Positions 36,708-45,505 of a stretch of DNA of 64,000 bases are shown here, piece after piece. The stretch covers positions 40,273 through 104,272 of the forward strand of contig DASRFJ010000316.1 of assembly GCA_035651595.1 (NCBI GenBank), given 5' to 3'. Position 1 is the stretch's first letter. Each line of letters begins with the position of its first letter. The notes under the pieces were generated by a model. It had not been told where the DNA came from. It saw nothing but the letters and a program-made list of their open reading frames with translations, and did not search any database. Source of the DNA: JAFARZ01 sp035651595. Its GTDB lineage: Bacteria > Actinomycetota > Actinomycetes > Streptosporangiales > Streptosporangiaceae. Made by a program: the position numbers and the translations under genes.

Positions 36708-37166
36708 ATGAATGATGCTACGTCGACACGCGGAATTTTCGGCATTGGATACGAGGGTCTTGATCTCGATGAGTTTGTTCATCGTTTGATGTCTGGCGGC
36801 GCGGGGATTCTGGCTGACGTCCGCCTGAACGCTATCTCTCGGAAGCGGGGATTCAGTAAACGGCTCCTGGGTGCGGCTCTTGCTGATGCCGGGATCAGCT
36901 ACTGGCATGTTCCAGAGCTGGGTAATCCCGGCTGGAACCGGGCCGGCTTCAGCGGATCGTCAGATGAGGTGCACGAGGCCCGTGCCCGGTTCACCGGCAT
37001 GATTGGCGGCGAGACGGCTGACACGCGGCTGGAGGAGATCGCCGCCGCTGCCCGTGTGGGCGTGGTGGCGGTGATGTGCGTCGAAGCCGACGAGCGCAAC
37101 TGCCACCGGTACGTGGTCCTCCAGGAACTGCACCGCCGCCTGGATCTCTGCGCGGCGCTGTCCTAG
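36708..37166 (+). CDS. DUF488 domain protein
   Basis: 152 residues. Begins after a leaderless-type promoter with IFGIGYEGLDLDEFVHRL, then ILADVRLNAISRKRGFSKRL, the DUF488 core, and ends with VAVMCVEADERNCHR, carrying the conserved Cys and ENCHR-like motif. Function of the family is not established. Its stop overlaps the 3' end of a convergent gene (37163-38047). Confidence 0.85.
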   Translation: MNDATSTRGIFGIGYEGLDLDEFVHRLMSGGAGILADVRLNAISRKRGFSKRLLGAALADAGISYWHVPELGNPGWNRAGFSGSSDEVHEARARFTGMIGGETADTRLEEIAAAARVGVVAVMCVEADERNCHRYVVLQELHRRLDLCAALS

Positions 37167-38047
37167 CGGTGCGGCTGGCGGGGAGGGTAGAACAAGCCCA
37201 GGACCATGAATCCCTGCGGCCGTTTCTGCTGGTTCCCGACAAAGAACACCAGGTCCTTGTCCGGTGCGCACATCTGGTCAAGGAACCGTTCCCTCAGCGC
37301 CGCACTGGCTTGGGGGTCGGCGAGGTGGGCGAGGTTCCGCTGTAGGGCCACCCATTCCCAGTCGTAGATGCCCTGCCGGTGCTGGCGGCAGCCCGGCGCC
37401 TGGCACAGGTACCGGTACCAGCCGTTGAACCTCGGCGCCTCCACGGCGGTTCTTTCCCCGCGGCCCACGCCGGGCAGTTCCAGCTGGCTGACGTACTGGG
37501 CGATCTTGCGCTCATCCTCGGCGCTCCAGCCAGGATGCGGCTCGATGTCCAGCCCGGTCACCTGCCTGGGGCGTATCGCGGCCAGCGACCTAGCCGGAGA
37601 GCCAGTCCGGGCGGCATCGATCAGGGCGCACATCGTGCCCCCGGTGAAGTCATCGATGTAGGCCTTGCGGCGACCCCACGGCGGCAGGTGCCTCTCCACG
37701 ACCAGGGTCTCCATCTGCGGCCGCCAGCTCTCCGCCCGCGGATCCCCCGGATTCGGCCTGGCCGTCACCGTCACCACGTCGTACTTGCAGAACTTGTTAT
37801 CACTGTCCAGCTCACGGAAATTGACCGGATACAGCCGCACCCACCCGGCATCATCGGGGTCAAGGCGCAGCCCCGCCACGCACACCGTCTCCCCGTACCG
37901 CTCAGACGGGTTAGGCGCCGCCTTCACCGTGATCAGCACACGCAGGCGGACCGGCAGGCTGCCCGCCGGCTTTACTGGCACTGCACCTGGCTCCGGCGCG
38001 AACAGCGACTGCTGGGACTCTCCAGGCTGCTTGCGATCTAACCTCAC
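37163..38047 (-). CDS. Unrecognised protein, convergent partner of DUF488 gene
   Basis: About 294 residues from GTG 38047. The central part has a beta-rich pattern: LRVLITVKAAPNPSERYGET, VCVAGLRL, WVRLYPVNFREL, KYDVVTVTARPN. The C-terminal part has Cys/His positions (LCQAPGCRQHRQGIYDWEW) that may bind zinc and ends with KDLVFFVGNQQKRPQGFMVL. I do not know a function. The frame is open upstream to 38320 but that part overlaps another gene and is unlike the rest. The convergent overlap with the DUF488 gene is four bases. Confidence 0.7.
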   Translation of the reverse strand: MRLDRKQPGESQQSLFAPEPGAVPVKPAGSLPVRLRVLITVKAAPNPSERYGETVCVAGLRLDPDDAGWVRLYPVNFRELDSDNKFCKYDVVTVTARPNPGDPRAESWRPQMETLVVERHLPPWGRRKAYIDDFTGGTMCALIDAARTGSPARSLAAIRPRQVTGLDIEPHPGWSAEDERKIAQYVSQLELPGVGRGERTAVEAPRFNGWYRYLCQAPGCRQHRQGIYDWEWVALQRNLAHLADPQASAALRERFLDQMCAPDKDLVFFVGNQQKRPQGFMVLGLFYPPRQPHR

Positions 38048-38256
38048 ATACCAGAACCAATCAGGCCACGGCGACCACGTCAAACCGTGTGCCGCGACGG
38101 TGGCCGGCCGCGCTCCGGCAGGCATGGCGAGCTGTTTCCTCCCGGCGAGATGTCCCTCGCGTGACGGCCTTGGGCCGAGCCCTCGGAGCCCGTCGGTGTG
38201 CTGTCTCGTTCCCTCGACCGCGACCGTACGGCTGCTCGATCGCACCAGCCAGGTAG

Positions 38257-39075
38257 CTAGGACACTCCGAATGGGCGCGCTGAGGTGGGAGCAGGGCCAA
38301 ATCGGGCAAGCTCGGCCCAATTAGCCAGGCGCGTCTCGAGAATCTGGCTCACCCGCTCTTTGGTCTCCGTGAGCGCCAGGTCAATGAAACAGTCGCACTT
38401 GGTCAGAGGGCGTCCCTCGATGAGGCATAGCAGGATACCTGCCATCTGGATAGCGCGCGCCGTTGCGGTCAGCTTGGCGTCTAGCGGGACGATGGGGATG
38501 CGCTTGACCAGCTCTCTCGTGAAATCCAGAGCTGCGCCCCGGACACCCGCGACGCTGGCCGTCTGGCTGGCCAGCTCGGCGGCGAGCTGGTGGACCTGAT
38601 CCTTGGCCTTGAGGATTGTGCGGGCCATCTGTGCCAGCTTCTTGCAGCTGCGCCTGCGCCTGGAGCGAATCAGGCGCTGCCAGGCGTCCCCAGCACGGTC
38701 CGTCAGCCGGTCGGCCACCACTTGCTCCCACGAGCCGTCAGCTACCACGTCAGCACAGAAGTCAGCGGCGATCTTGACACGCTCACGCTCGTGGGCGCGC
38801 AGACGTGGCCGCCGGACGGAACGGACTGGCGGCGGCTCCAGTGGTGCCTGCCAGGATGAGGAAACGGGAGGGGCCGGGGACGCTGACTTCCATGGCGAGC
38901 CGTTCGCGGCAGGTCGACGCCGCGAGGGTGAGCTGACACGCGGCCTAGCCGGTCGCTGGGGCGCGGGGTGCAGCGCACCAGGGCCACCGTGGAACCTACA
39001 GGCCATGCCTGACTGCCTGACAGGCTGCTGGCAGGGCCGACCGTCCGATTCCCTGGGTCTGCCGCACTTCGCCAT
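38257..39075 (-). CDS. Unrecognised protein with N-terminal Cys-His motif
   Basis: 272 residues from ATG 39075 (an ATG at 39105 is also possible). The N-terminus MAKCGRPRESDGRPCQQPV and MACRFHGG form a C-C-C-H pattern seen at the start of many phage and island proteins, probably a zinc site. A Pro/Arg-rich linker follows (45-95). The rest is helical with RSRRRRSCKKLAQMARTILK. Function unknown. The 3' end is close to the divergent region of the partner gene at 37163-38047. Confidence 0.55.
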   Translation of the reverse strand: MAKCGRPRESDGRPCQQPVRQSGMACRFHGGPGALHPAPQRPARPRVSSPSRRRPAANGSPWKSASPAPPVSSSWQAPLEPPPVRSVRRPRLRAHERERVKIAADFCADVVADGSWEQVVADRLTDRAGDAWQRLIRSRRRRSCKKLAQMARTILKAKDQVHQLAAELASQTASVAGVRGAALDFTRELVKRIPIVPLDAKLTATARAIQMAGILLCLIEGRPLTKCDCFIDLALTETKERVSQILETRLANWAELARFGPAPTSARPFGVS

Positions 39076-39711
39076 ACGCAGAGTGTCTGTCTGGCTACTT
39101 ACCAATGCAAGAGTTTCCAGCGCTAAGTGTCCGAACGCCTAGCCATCTTTCAGGATTGCGACCGCGACCTCTTCACCGTCCGGCTGACGGCCATGGCTTC
39201 GTTCGCGAGTAGCGACCGCGGATGTTCGCCAGTTTGAACCGCGCCAAGGAGGCGTGGAGGGCCTTGGTGTTCGCGGGAAGTGACCGCAGTTGACAGCCGA
39301 GGGCGTTGGCAGCGACAAGAGGCAGGGTGATGGCCGAGGTCAGCGGCGTATGCTCGCGTGGCGGCCGGGTGTGGCCGAATTTGGCGAATATCAATCCTGC
39401 CGGATCGGCGGCGCGGTCGTCGGTCACGAACAACTGCGGTCTTGACGGCGAACAGAACCACGGCCAAACCCATCCGCCTCCCGGACAAGCCAGGAACCTC
39501 CCACAACGTCAGCATTGATCCCAAACACAGCTAAAGCCGGGCAACGCGCCGCAACCATCGGCGAAACAGGCCAGGCGCGAGTCCCTCGCCGGGTCAGACG
39601 CAGTGGCGCGAGTGGCCGGATGACGCGGCCCGGTTCCTGCGGGAAAGGCTTGGGACTAGCTGGCTCCAGGTGGGATGCTGCACCAGTGACTTGCAGGCGG
39701 AGAACCGGGCC
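39076..39711. other. Intergenic, no supported gene
   Basis: Short open frames exist on both strands (for example minus 39173-39433, starting MFVTDDRAADPAG), but none has a recognisable family, ribosome-binding site or good context. It may hold gene remnants. The last bases contain GGAGA, the likely ribosome-binding site of the exonuclease gene. Confidence 0.4.
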
Positions 39712-40344
39712 ATGATGGGGAGTGGCAAGCCGCTCCTTGCTAACGGCGATCTGCCGCTCGAGCTGGCATGCGCGTTCGCTAGCTGCGCGCTGATCAGCTG
39801 GGATATAGAAACCTCGGGCTTGGACTGGCGCCGCGACCGCATCGGTACCTGCCAGATCTTCGCGGAAGAGGTGGGCGCAGCCGTCGTGAGCGTTCCTGGC
39901 CAGACACCCGCGAGGCTTACGTCGCTGCTTGAGAACGCGCAGGTAGTCAAGGTCTTCCACCACGCCCCCTTCGACCTCAGGTTCATGGTCCACCAGTGGG
40001 GAGTACGACCAGTGTCTATACGATGCACGAAAGTCGCATCGAAACTGCTCGATCCCCAGGCGCCCAACGAAGCACACAGCCTGCTGAATCTGGCTGAACG
40101 CTTTCTCGGGGTCCGGCTGGGCAAGGGGCCGGTGAGGACGAGCGACTGGTCTGCGGGCACCTTGTCCCAGGAGCAGGTCGAGTATGCCGTCAACGACGTC
40201 ATACACCTCCCCGCATTGCTGAGCGTGCTCCGTCGCGCGCTTGAGGAAAGAGGGATTGCCGACTTGTATGACTGCTGCTGCGGGTTCCTGCCGACGACAG
40301 TGGAACTCGAACTTGGCGGTTACCCCGATGTCTTCGCCTATTGA
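39712..40344 (+). CDS. RNase D-like DEDDy 3'-5' exonuclease
   Basis: 210 residues from ATG 39712 (GGAGA nine bases upstream); GTG 39670 is an alternative. The DEDD residues are Asp31 and Glu33 (SWDIETSGLDW), Asp88 (HHAPFDLRFM) and Asp162 with Tyr158 (YAVNDVIHL), the DEDDy order. It has no HRDC domain, so it is shorter than housekeeping RNase D. Probably acts on RNA or DNA ends; as cargo of an element its role could be defence or tRNA processing. Confidence 0.82.
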   Translation: MMGSGKPLLANGDLPLELACAFASCALISWDIETSGLDWRRDRIGTCQIFAEEVGAAVVSVPGQTPARLTSLLENAQVVKVFHHAPFDLRFMVHQWGVRPVSIRCTKVASKLLDPQAPNEAHSLLNLAERFLGVRLGKGPVRTSDWSAGTLSQEQVEYAVNDVIHLPALLSVLRRALEERGIADLYDCCCGFLPTTVELELGGYPDVFAY

Positions 40345-41172
40345 TCAGGCAGTCTGGCCCAGGAGATCCCATCCACGCCCGGTGAAGAACCGGAAGTCTC
40401 CAGCGCCGTAGGCGGTAAGGCGGACAAGAAGCCGTAGGTGCGGCGGGGCATCGCGGCCGTTGACATGTTCCGCGGTCAGGCGCACGTCTGCACGCGCCAT
40501 GAGCTCGTGCATGTCCTCGAGCATCAGGTTCGGCACCCATCCGACGGGAACTGAAGCCGGAGCCATCACCACGAGCGCGAGCGGGTTTGCTTCGTTCCCG
40601 GGTTCGCTGGCCAGGCGCAGCGCATCGCCAGGGCTCAGCCGGGCCAGGGCTGAGTCAACCTGGTCTTTGGTCACTTCAATCGGCTGGCCGTCGAGGACCC
40701 GCAGCGCGCCAGGCACGTGGCGGACCCCATTAGCCAGGAACAGGCAGGTGAGTGTCCCTCCCTCAGTTGAGGGCTGCGGGAGCAACTGGATGGTATCGCC
40801 CTGGCGGCGCCCCTGGGACCGTTCTATCTGCTCCCATGGGCCTGCCTCCTCATCGAGCCCTAGCCGTTCTATATAGCGCTGGTAGTCGGGACGGCGGGGG
40901 TCCATGACCCGCTGAGCAAACAGCGGGAACAGCGTCTCGCTGCTGTAGGCCCGGTGCAGGTCACGGAAACCCAGCAGTGGGCGGAAATCCTTGACGCTCA
41001 GGGCGTGCCGGATGTAGGCGAACCGGTAGCGCTCGCCGTCATAGTCCAGCAACCCCACCGGTTCAATGTTCCGGTCAACAGGGTGCTGCCAGGTCACTAT
41101 GAGTCGCCGGGCCGTCGGCACAGACCGGTTCCCGGGCTCATGCGCGACCGCCGTCATGTCATGCGCAGGCAT
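40345..41172 (-). CDS. HipA-N-like / HIRAN-domain partner protein
   Basis: 275 residues. The N-terminal half (IEPVGLLDYDGERYRFAY, then LLGFRDLHRAYSSETLFPLF and RRPDYQRYIERLGL) resembles the N-terminal subdomain of HipA-type proteins. The C-terminal half has a HIRAN-like block (NPLALVVMAPASVPVGWVPN), a fold that binds DNA ends in other proteins. Its start overlaps the end of the HipA-like kinase gene by 14 bp, so the two are coupled. Likely a regulator or sensor for the kinase. Confidence 0.75.
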   Translation of the reverse strand: MPAHDMTAVAHEPGNRSVPTARRLIVTWQHPVDRNIEPVGLLDYDGERYRFAYIRHALSVKDFRPLLGFRDLHRAYSSETLFPLFAQRVMDPRRPDYQRYIERLGLDEEAGPWEQIERSQGRRQGDTIQLLPQPSTEGGTLTCLFLANGVRHVPGALRVLDGQPIEVTKDQVDSALARLSPGDALRLASEPGNEANPLALVVMAPASVPVGWVPNLMLEDMHELMARADVRLTAEHVNGRDAPPHLRLLVRLTAYGAGDFRFFTGRGWDLLGQTA

Positions 41173-42082
41173 CGAGGACCCTCTTCCGATTCTCTAGTAG
41201 TACCTCTATGGCAAAGGTACGGGCCACCTCTGACATTTCCGGCAGCCGCTCGACGATGCTGATCAGCTCCTGCTCACTTACCCGGTCCAGCTGGCGAGGC
41301 CAGTAATCACGGGCTCCGGGTGATGCAAGGCCCAGGGCTCTGACAGCCGCCGCCACGAGCGTCTGAGGGCTGTGACCGGGGGTGTACTCGAATCGGTAGG
41401 CAGTTCCCTTGCGGCACCAGCTTCCGATTCCCCCGGGCGTAGCCAGCCGCGCTGCGCGCTTAGCGTCATCGAGATTGTACCCAAGGCTATTGGCATGGTC
41501 GTAAGACCCGCAGAGCCTGGTAGGGCCCTCCCCCGCAATAGGCAGGAGAACAGCCCAGTTCTCCTCATGCCGGTCACGATTCGCGATTAAAGCATCGAAC
41601 AGGACATATCCTACGAAAACGTCGAACCCCGTGGGGTGGAACGGCAGGTCGCACCCTGGCGGTGCCATCACGTCCTCCAGGACACGCCGGATGTTCTCCA
41701 GGGAATGACCGGGCCGCCCCGCGGTCCGGCCTGGCACGTAGCCCGCTACCTCGCGATCTTGCATGAACAACCCGCCGGGCTGCATCTGGCATCCAGACAG
41801 GCACAGGTCTGCAGAAATAGAGCCTCGCTGGCCATCGCGCTGAGCCATCTCAACACGTGCGCTGGGGATACCCAGACGTCCGGCTACCTCACAAGCCGCT
41901 TTCTCCGCCCAATCCTCGCCGCACACATACCCAGGTGAGCTTGTGACGGACTTGAAGAGCCAGGGCCGCCTCTCAGAACCGCCCGGTTCCAGCAGCCACA
42001 TCTTCGCCTCGACGCCGGACGTCTCGTCACGGTCGACCTCCCACGAGGTGACGTCAAGCCTCTCGAATGGCTCAGGTGGCAC
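41159..42082 (-). CDS. HipA-like Ser/Thr kinase
   Basis: 307 residues. Kinase core of HipA type: Lys44 (WLFKSV) for ATP, catalytic loop ANRDRHEENW (Asp170, Asn175) and metal-binding Asp195 in SYDHANSLGYNL. The N-terminal HipA subdomain is missing from this protein and is found instead in the next gene, as in split HipST-type modules. HipA kinases stop growth by phosphorylating tRNA synthetases or other targets. No HipB-like antitoxin is seen nearby. Confidence 0.82.
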   Translation of the reverse strand: MPPEPFERLDVTSWEVDRDETSGVEAKMWLLEPGGSERRPWLFKSVTSSPGYVCGEDWAEKAACEVAGRLGIPSARVEMAQRDGQRGSISADLCLSGCQMQPGGLFMQDREVAGYVPGRTAGRPGHSLENIRRVLEDVMAPPGCDLPFHPTGFDVFVGYVLFDALIANRDRHEENWAVLLPIAGEGPTRLCGSYDHANSLGYNLDDAKRAARLATPGGIGSWCRKGTAYRFEYTPGHSPQTLVAAAVRALGLASPGARDYWPRQLDRVSEQELISIVERLPEMSEVARTFAIEVLLENRKRVLDACA

Positions 42083-42526
42083 CTCCGCAGCCTAGGCCTT
42101 CACAGCAGCCCCGCAAGGCATTCGACTCGCCTTGAAGTTCGTGTCGCCGGATCGGCACAGCCTGTCAGTGTCCAGCCCCATCAGTGACCCTCACGACCGG
42201 GGCGGTCTCGGCTCCAAGCCTCCCGCATGGCCTGCCCGTGTTGCTCCGTCCGTTTGACGGATGACCAGCATGCTGGTGCTCTGCGCTGTACGGCAAATCA
42301 CGAGTATGCAGCCCAAGGTTTCTCGTGGGCGCGAAACAAGGCCAGACCGGGACAGTTCAGATGATCACATCCAACCAGTCGCTTGGCTGGCGCAGCGTGA
42401 CCGTCTGGGGAAGCTGCTCGGCGTGTCAGGTCGGTGCGACAGGATCGCTTCGAATTTCGTGTGCCGATTGCTGGCTCGAGAGGCAACGACCGTAGCCCCG
42501 CTCAAGTGGCTGGCGTACACAGCACG
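42083..42526. other. Intergenic, no gene seen
   Basis: It must include the promoter of the kinase operon. I see no coding frame with support. A short TCCGT-TTG-ACGGA hairpin is present near 42247. Confidence 0.45.
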
Positions 42527-42564
42527 GACTCACCAGGTGCCTGGAATCAGGCACCTGGTGAGTC
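42527..42564. repeat. Perfect 16-bp inverted repeat, 6-nt loop
   Basis: GACTCACCAGGTGCCT (42527-42542), loop GGAATC, and the exact inverse complement (42549-42564). It lies 55 bp after the stop of the minus-strand secreted-protein gene. It has no T run, so it could be a Rho-helped terminator or a protein-binding palindrome. Confidence 0.85.
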
Positions 42565-42619
42565 GTAGCGGGCGAGGCGCAGCCTTCCCTCTACCCTCGC
42601 GTTCCGGGCTCCCTGGGCG

Positions 42620-44173
42620 CTACTGCTGGGGGGAACCGCGGAAGCGGAAGGCGGCGTAGGCGGGCACGCGGTATTCGGTGTGCGGCGCGACGGGCCCGGT
42701 CTTGGTGTTTCGGGTGTTGTCCAGGACGAGTGCGAAGTCAGGGTAGCCTGAGCCGTCCTCGTAGCGCATGTAGTAGAAGCGCGCCACGTAGGGATCTCCG
42801 CCCGGGGTGCTAGCCCCTGGGCGGGCGAGCTGCCTGAGCAGGTAGTCGGCGGCTTGACGCTCAACGGAGAAGCCGTACCACTTGCCTTTGTGAGCGAGGC
42901 TGTCGATGTAGAAGACGCTGATCTCGCCGAGCCAGATGCGAGTGGTGCGGCTGCTGTAGTGGAGATTGCCGAGTGCTTCGGAGAATTTCCATATCAGGGT
43001 GGACTTCTTGGATGGCGCGGTGCACGGCCCGCGCGGAGCGGGCGGGTTCTTCGGGTATTTGCCAACTTTGGCGACGGCCGGCGGGTGGTTGCCCCAGCAC
43101 GCCAGCTCATAGTTCTCGATGTCGATGTAGGGGTCGATGCCCCATACTGCCGGGTGCTTGCCGCTCAGGTCGCGGGCGTAGACCTTGAGGTATGCCATGG
43201 TCTTGGCGGGGTTGCTGCCGAAGGTTCCGGCGATGACGGTGCAGCCGTGGCAGAGGGCCGCCGCGGTCAGCCACATGTGGGCGGCGAGCGCCGGGCCGCA
43301 CGTGCTGACGTTCGTGCTGCAATTGGTCTGGTCGAAGCGCCGGGTACCGGACGGCATGTAGAACTGGCCGTTAAGTGCGCCGCTGAACCGCTGTTTGGGG
43401 TGCTGGGAGTAGAAGTCTGGCTCGCCCCAGGGTGTGATGGTGCTTACCCGGGTCATCGCCGTGACTCCCAGGGAGCTGGGGATGCCTGCGGGCAGCGGGC
43501 ATGTCGGCTCGGGCTGGCCGGCCGGGATGGCGCAGCTGTATGAGCCGAAGAATGCCTGCATGGCCTTCTTGTAGGTAGTGATGCCCGGCACCATGATCAC
43601 CGGCCGCCTGCGGCCCTTGATCATGCGGAGGTCGTTGTAGTCCGGCCGGAACTGCACCTCAGGCTGGATGGCGGCCTGGCCGGGGGCCCGCCGCGCATTG
43701 GCCCGATTGATGTCGGCCAGCCAGAAGCCTAGGCAATCCTGCTCGACCTGGAGGATGGCGTTGGGGTCCAGCGGATAGCTGCGGCCGTTTTTCGTGACCT
43801 GGAGCATGTGGTCGTGGTGGTAGGCGATGTCCCACGGCACGGTGATCCGCACGTAGCGGATGTTCAGATCTGTCCAGTTGCTGCCGTCATCGACCGCGGT
43901 CGGGATCGTGGTCTGGTAGTCAGGTGGCGGCACTGGTGTCGCCAGGTCGTTTTCCTCGTTGCTGTCACATCCCTGGGTGCCCGGCCGTTCGATCCAGCCG
44001 TCTTGCACTCCCACCCGGGGAGTCGCGGGCAGTGCGGCCGGTGCCGCTGCCGCTGCTGAAGTCAGGGCCATCACGGCCTGCCTCGGCGGGGCAGGCACCG
44101 CCATCGCGATCACGATCGCCGTTGCGGCAGCGGCCGAAACCGCTGCCAGCATCCTCACTAGTACCGTTCGCAT
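42620..44173 (-). CDS. Secreted protein, possible glycoside-hydrolase-like TIM barrel
   Basis: 517 residues with a signal peptide (MRTVLVRMLAAVSAAAATAI, then Ala/Pro-rich to about residue 50). The mature part has many Trp, Tyr and six or more Cys. Segments such as RYVRITVPWDIAYHHDH, VIMVPGITTYKKAMQAFFGS and WGIDPYIDIENYEL follow the strand-loop rhythm of a glycoside-hydrolase TIM barrel (GH5/GH39 like). I cannot name the family. The product would act outside the cell. Confidence 0.6.
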   Translation of the reverse strand: MRTVLVRMLAAVSAAAATAIVIAMAVPAPPRQAVMALTSAAAAAPAALPATPRVGVQDGWIERPGTQGCDSNEENDLATPVPPPDYQTTIPTAVDDGSNWTDLNIRYVRITVPWDIAYHHDHMLQVTKNGRSYPLDPNAILQVEQDCLGFWLADINRANARRAPGQAAIQPEVQFRPDYNDLRMIKGRRRPVIMVPGITTYKKAMQAFFGSYSCAIPAGQPEPTCPLPAGIPSSLGVTAMTRVSTITPWGEPDFYSQHPKQRFSGALNGQFYMPSGTRRFDQTNCSTNVSTCGPALAAHMWLTAAALCHGCTVIAGTFGSNPAKTMAYLKVYARDLSGKHPAVWGIDPYIDIENYELACWGNHPPAVAKVGKYPKNPPAPRGPCTAPSKKSTLIWKFSEALGNLHYSSRTTRIWLGEISVFYIDSLAHKGKWYGFSVERQAADYLLRQLARPGASTPGGDPYVARFYYMRYEDGSGYPDFALVLDNTRNTKTGPVAPHTEYRVPAYAAFRFRGSPQQ

Positions 44174-44526
44174 AGCTCCTCATACGTGACGTTGTGTGGT
44201 GTAATCCGATGCCGACGCGCGCTCGCCGCTCGCGCTCTTGCCGGTTCCGTGATTCCGCGAATGGCAGGAGGGCCAGTTGGCCGCTGGTCGCGCGCAGCCG
44301 GTCCAGTACCTCCGGCGGGCCCGGCACCCGCCCGCAGCCACGCTTGCCGGGGCTGGGAAGGGGATGACCGGGTCCTAACCTTGGCCGGGCGGTGGGCCTT
44401 CGTCGTCCTACCGCCCAGGGACCCAGGCGGCCAGCACCCAGGCTGATCTGGATGTCATCAACCAGCATGCAGCTGGATCCCTTGCAAGTGAGCGCGGTGG
44501 CTGCCAGCCCAGATGAGCTGCATTCC
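44174..44526. other. Intergenic, no supported gene
   Basis: This carries the promoter region of the secreted protein gene at 42620-44173. Open frames are present but are low-complexity Arg/Pro/Gly translations. Confidence 0.45.
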
Positions 44527-45042
44527 TCAGCACCGGATGAATTTACGCGGACCGATTCCAGAGGCTTTATTCGTCAGGCTCCCGCGCTGGAGATAGAGCC
44601 ACTGCCACATCCGGTATTGGTGCACATGACGGTGCGCTGGGCAGACTCTGCCAGCTGTCAGCGTGTAGGTCCCGAACGCCCTGGTCGGGAATGTGTCTGC
44701 CGAACATTTCACGTTACGCCAGGTTCCCCGGCGGAGTGTCCCCTCAAGGACCTGCAAGCAGACCTCACCCTGACGGGTGGTGAGTGCCTTATTCTTGACG
44801 CTGCCCTCACAATCGGGGTACTCGGAACTTCCGGAGACTGTCAGCTTTCCGTGCACGAGGGCCAGATGCGGCGGGTTACCGGTGAAGAACGCGCGACAGA
44901 TTGGATCGAGGAGGACACCGCTGGCGTGAGCAGCGGTCTCAGTGGCGCGGCTAGGCGCGGCGTTAGCCGCAGTATCCGCCCCGGCCATTGAGCAGAGGAG
45001 TGCTGTTGTTCCCAGAACTGCGAGCCAGGAGCGACCTGACAT
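44527..45042 (-). CDS. Small secreted Cys-containing protein, unrecognised
   Basis: 171 residues from ATG 45042, which has AAGGGAAGG at good distance. The signal peptide runs MSGRSWLAVLGTTALLCSMA to NAA. The mature part has six Cys (DPICRAFF, PDCEGS, EVCLQV, VKCSAD, RVCPAH and a final Cys), enough for three disulphides. Function unknown. The frame also opens at 45102 and 45171. Confidence 0.6.
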   Translation of the reverse strand: MSGRSWLAVLGTTALLCSMAGADTAANAAPSRATETAAHASGVLLDPICRAFFTGNPPHLALVHGKLTVSGSSEYPDCEGSVKNKALTTRQGEVCLQVLEGTLRRGTWRNVKCSADTFPTRAFGTYTLTAGRVCPAHRHVHQYRMWQWLYLQRGSLTNKASGIGPRKFIRC

Positions 45043-45266
45043 GTTGTAACGCCTTCCCTTCTGGGTGCTCTCTGGACGCTGCCGTCGCAGGAATCGCTTC
45101 ATGTTGTTCTCCAGTTTTGGTGCGCCTTGCCTCTTGCTAGTCAACCCTTCCCAGAAGTGCTTTCCAGGCACGCGCTCGCGAACGGCGCGAAGTGTGATGT
45201 CAAGAGGCGGCTGATGTTGCTTAGCTCCCCCTGGGGTTCTCGCCCTAGGGGACTTAAGGGAGGCTA

Positions 45267-45326
45267 TTACCCGTCAGCGTTGACGAGGTACAGTATGGTG
45301 ACCACCGCCGCGAGGATCTGTTTCAT
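45267..45326 (-). CDS. Possible 19-residue hydrophobic peptide
   Basis: MKQILAAVVTILYLVNADG, a short membrane-type peptide with GAAGGGA-like sequence (GAGAAGGGA) upstream. Such a frame can arise by chance; it stands in a 460-bp region (45043-45505) that otherwise shows no gene. Confidence 0.25.
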   Translation of the reverse strand: MKQILAAVVTILYLVNADG

Positions 45327-45505
45327 CAGACATTCCCTTCTCGCTGATCTGGCATTGCGCGAACCGCGGGACTCCGGAACGACCTCCCGGGATCATGCTC
45401 CGGCACACGTCACGCCGATCGCCCTCAGCCTGTACAGCAGTCCCTTCAAGGAACTCTCCTATTCTCGGTAGTTCGGGTAAATTACATGCGCCCTTTGGCC
45501 GCAGA

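Noticed and set aside
39150..39524. 124-codon minus-strand frame in the island
   Set aside because: No ribosome-binding site, no family and Arg-rich shadow-like composition; kept only as intergenic.
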